A stretch of DNA of 64,000 nt from Haoranjiania flava (GTDB lineage: Bacteria; Bacteroidota; Bacteroidia; Chitinophagales; Chitinophagaceae). The DNA is taken from assembly GCF_025631005.1 (NCBI RefSeq), contig NZ_JAOTPL010000003.1:124001-188000 (forward strand), read 5' to 3'. The translations under genes and the position numbers were made by a program. The notes under the pieces are model-generated. The model worked only from the letters and a program-made list of their open reading frames with translations, searched no databases and was not told where the DNA came from. Positions 62,566 through 64,000 of this stretch are shown here, piece after piece (the stretch's first letter is position 1; the number at the start of each line of letters is the position of its first letter).

Positions 62566-63687
62566 ATGAAATTTATTGTTTCGTCTTCTGTTTTGTTAAA
62601 GCATTTGCAGCAGATTAGCGGCGTTATCAGCACCAATACCGTATTGCCGATTTTGGAAGATTTTCTTTTCGAGATCAATAATAAAAACCTTAGTGTGGTA
62701 GCAACAGACCTGGAAACTGTAATGCGCATCAATGTGGAGATAGAAAGCTCAGAGACCGGCAGGGTGTGCATACCGTCCAAGATATTACTGGACATGCTTA
62801 AAACATTTCCCGACCAGCCCATAGCTTTTATGGTAGACGATCACAACAGCATCGAGATCACCAGTGAAAAAGGGAAGTTTAAGATCATGGGTGAAAATGC
62901 TGACAATTTTCCCAAGGAGCCTTCTAAAGAAGATGCCACACACTTCTCCATCACAGGCAATGCCCTGCTTACAGGTATTAATAAAACACTGTTTGCAGCC
63001 AGCACAGACGACCTGCGCCCGGCGATGACAGGGGTTTTCATTGAGCTTACACCCGAGTATGCACACTTTGTATCTACCGATGCACATCGCCTGGTGAAGT
63101 ACAAAAGAAGCGATGTAAAAACAGAGGAGAACGCCAGCTTTATCGTGCCGCGTAAGCCATTGAACATCCTTAAAAATGTATTGGTAGACAATGACGAGGA
63201 ATTGCAGGCCAGCTTTAATGATAAGCACTTTTTTGTAGCCAGTGAGAACCTGCAGCTTTCCTGCCGCCTCATAGACGCGCGTTTCCCGGATTACAGGGTG
63301 GTGATACCTGCAGATAACCCATATATACTTACGGTAAACAAACAGGATTTTCAGAATGCTTTGAGGCGCGTAAATGTGTTTGCCAACAAAAGCACTAACC
63401 AGGTAGCTTTTACCATCAGCGGCAATGAACTGCAGCTTGCAGCGCAGGACATTGATTTTAGTTTTGAAGGAAACGAAAGAATGGCCTGCCAATACACAGG
63501 CGAAAACCTGCAGATAGCATTTAACGCTAAGTTCCTGGCAGATATGCTCAACGCGGTTGAAACTGAAGATATAAAAATGGAACTATCTACACCAACCAAG
63601 GCCGGCCTGCTGAAACCCACTGAAAACGGCGAAAACGAAGACCTGCTGATGCTGATAATGCCTTTGATGCTCAATAATAATTATTAG
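62566..63687 (+). CDS. dnaN: DNA polymerase III beta subunit (sliding clamp)
   Basis: A 373-residue sliding clamp with the three-domain pattern: MKFIVSSSVLLKHLQQISGVI (domain I), FSITGNALLTGINKTLFAASTDDLRPAMTGVFIEL (domain II), LTVNKQDFQNALRRVNVFANKSTNQVAFTISGN (domain III) and the C-terminal LLMLIMPLML-NNNY. It encircles DNA and tethers polymerase III. ATG 62566 is chosen; an in-frame GTG at 62533 would start inside the leader repeat. dnaN is not next to dnaA here. Four structured leader units precede it. Confidence 0.98.
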   Translation: MKFIVSSSVLLKHLQQISGVISTNTVLPILEDFLFEINNKNLSVVATDLETVMRINVEIESSETGRVCIPSKILLDMLKTFPDQPIAFMVDDHNSIEITSEKGKFKIMGENADNFPKEPSKEDATHFSITGNALLTGINKTLFAASTDDLRPAMTGVFIELTPEYAHFVSTDAHRLVKYKRSDVKTEENASFIVPRKPLNILKNVLVDNDEELQASFNDKHFFVASENLQLSCRLIDARFPDYRVVIPADNPYILTVNKQDFQNALRRVNVFANKSTNQVAFTISGNELQLAAQDIDFSFEGNERMACQYTGENLQIAFNAKFLADMLNAVETEDIKMELSTPTKAGLLKPTENGENEDLLMLIMPLMLNNNY

Positions 63688-63728
63688 GCGCGGGTAAATC
63701 CATCCCGTAGTGTTTATAATCTTAATAC

Positions 63729-63765
63729 GGCCCTCTGATCAACAGTCAGAGGGCCTGTTTGGTTT
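63729..63765 (+). terminator. Terminator after dnaN
   Basis: GGCCCTCTGA and TCAGAGGGCC form a 10 bp perfect stem with a 7-base loop, followed by TGTTTGGTTT. It lies 42 bases after the dnaN stop. Confidence 0.75.
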
Positions 63766-63857
63766 AACCGGCCAGATGCCATTTCAAGCTTGGAAAAAAA
63801 ATTTAATGGATCAGGTTGAATTTCAACTTTTTCTTTCTAATTTCCGCGTAAATACAC

Positions 63858-63865
63858 TATCTTTG
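63858..63865 (+). promoter_or_regulatory. Promoter -7 box TATCTTTG upstream of the last gene
   Basis: A TAnnTTTG match 67 bases before ATG 63933. Confidence 0.5.
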
Positions 63866-63885
63866 CAGAGTCAAAGAGATGCTGC

Positions 63886-63908
63886 AAGGGAACGGATGCC
63901 GTTCCCTT
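63886..63908 (+). promoter_or_regulatory. Hairpin in the leader of the probable rimP gene
   Basis: AAGGGAACGG and CCGTTCCCTT form a 10 bp perfect stem around ATG, followed by GTCTTTTACC. It lies between the promoter box and the start codon at 63933. It may be an attenuator or a leader control element. Confidence 0.5.
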
Positions 63909-63932
63909 GTCTTTTACCTAAACCCTTCTGAG

Positions 63933-64000
63933 ATGGAAAAAGAAATACTATTGGAAAAAGTTCAGGGCTGGACAGAAGAAATCATCGGTCCGGAACCGGA
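63933..64000 (+). CDS. Probable ribosome maturation factor RimP, N-terminal fragment
   Basis: Only 22 codons are inside the window: MEKEILLEKVQGWTEEIIGPEP. A short N-terminal helix followed by GPEP resembles the start of RimP proteins in this phylum, and the upstream hairpin leader would suit a ribosome-biogenesis operon. The evidence is thin because the domain itself lies outside the window. Confidence 0.4.
   Translation, partial: MEKEILLEKVQGWTEEIIGPEP

Overview
The window looks like a chromosomal segment of a Bacteroidota bacterium, probably Chitinophagaceae-like. It carries several SusC/SusD outer-membrane uptake pairs, one with its own ECF sigma/FecR anti-sigma switch. Many genes are preceded by the Bacteroidota promoter element TAnnTTTG rather than a sigma-70 TATAAT box. 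Its lipoproteins have short signal peptides ending in Cys, and intergenic hairpin repeats are abundant. No tRNA, rRNA or CRISPR array was recognised.

Layout. 1-8.4 kb (minus strand): ECF sigma, FecR, SusC with an STN signalling domain, SusD, a glycan-binding-type lipoprotein, then the start of another SusC. 8.5-18 kb: housekeeping genes (PPK2, MscL, ScpA, a cytochrome c, 3-methyladenine glycosylase, MnmE, a subtilase, a MerR regulator, an epimerase). 18-21.3 kb: an L,D-transpeptidase-type protein, then a non-autonomous insertion sequence with perfect ends whose transposase core is replaced by a palindromic repeat array, then a broken antitoxin. 21.2-33.2 kb: GH20 hexosaminidase, RecX, a gamma-carbonic-anhydrase-like protein, PurC, a cobalamin adenosyltransferase, a repeat-rich gap, GlyRS, a WecA/MraY-type transferase and MetRS. 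33.8-45 kb: two adjacent SusC/SusD operons whose SusC genes share an almost identical 5' end. 45-60 kb: aminotransferase, PyrF, a long repeat-filled gap, Map, a Fic protein, HemL, a PstS-like lipoprotein, a TPR protein, fRMsr, ExbB/ExbD and IspD. 60.3-64 kb: a nitrosative/iron stress group (hemerythrin, RIC, Rrf2), then dnaN and the start of a probable rimP.

The most unusual structure is in non-coding DNA. First, dnaN and the TPR gene at 56.0 kb are each preceded by tandem copies of a related hairpin element. Each full element repeats the gene's own start context and then stops after two codons (ATG-AAA-TAA, ATG-AAA-TAG or ATG-ACA-TGA). Second, the fic gene is preceded by four inverted repeats of identical geometry at a 40-41 bp period, one lying across its promoter. 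Third, the Rrf2 gene and the RIC gene share a palindromic operator. Fourth, the insertion sequence at 19.2-20.8 kb has perfect 20 bp ends and a perfect 9 bp target duplication but no catalytic core.

The coding content is mostly ordinary. The genes that appear to work together are the sigma/anti-sigma-controlled uptake locus, the Rrf2-RIC-hemerythrin stress cluster, and fic with its upstream operator array.
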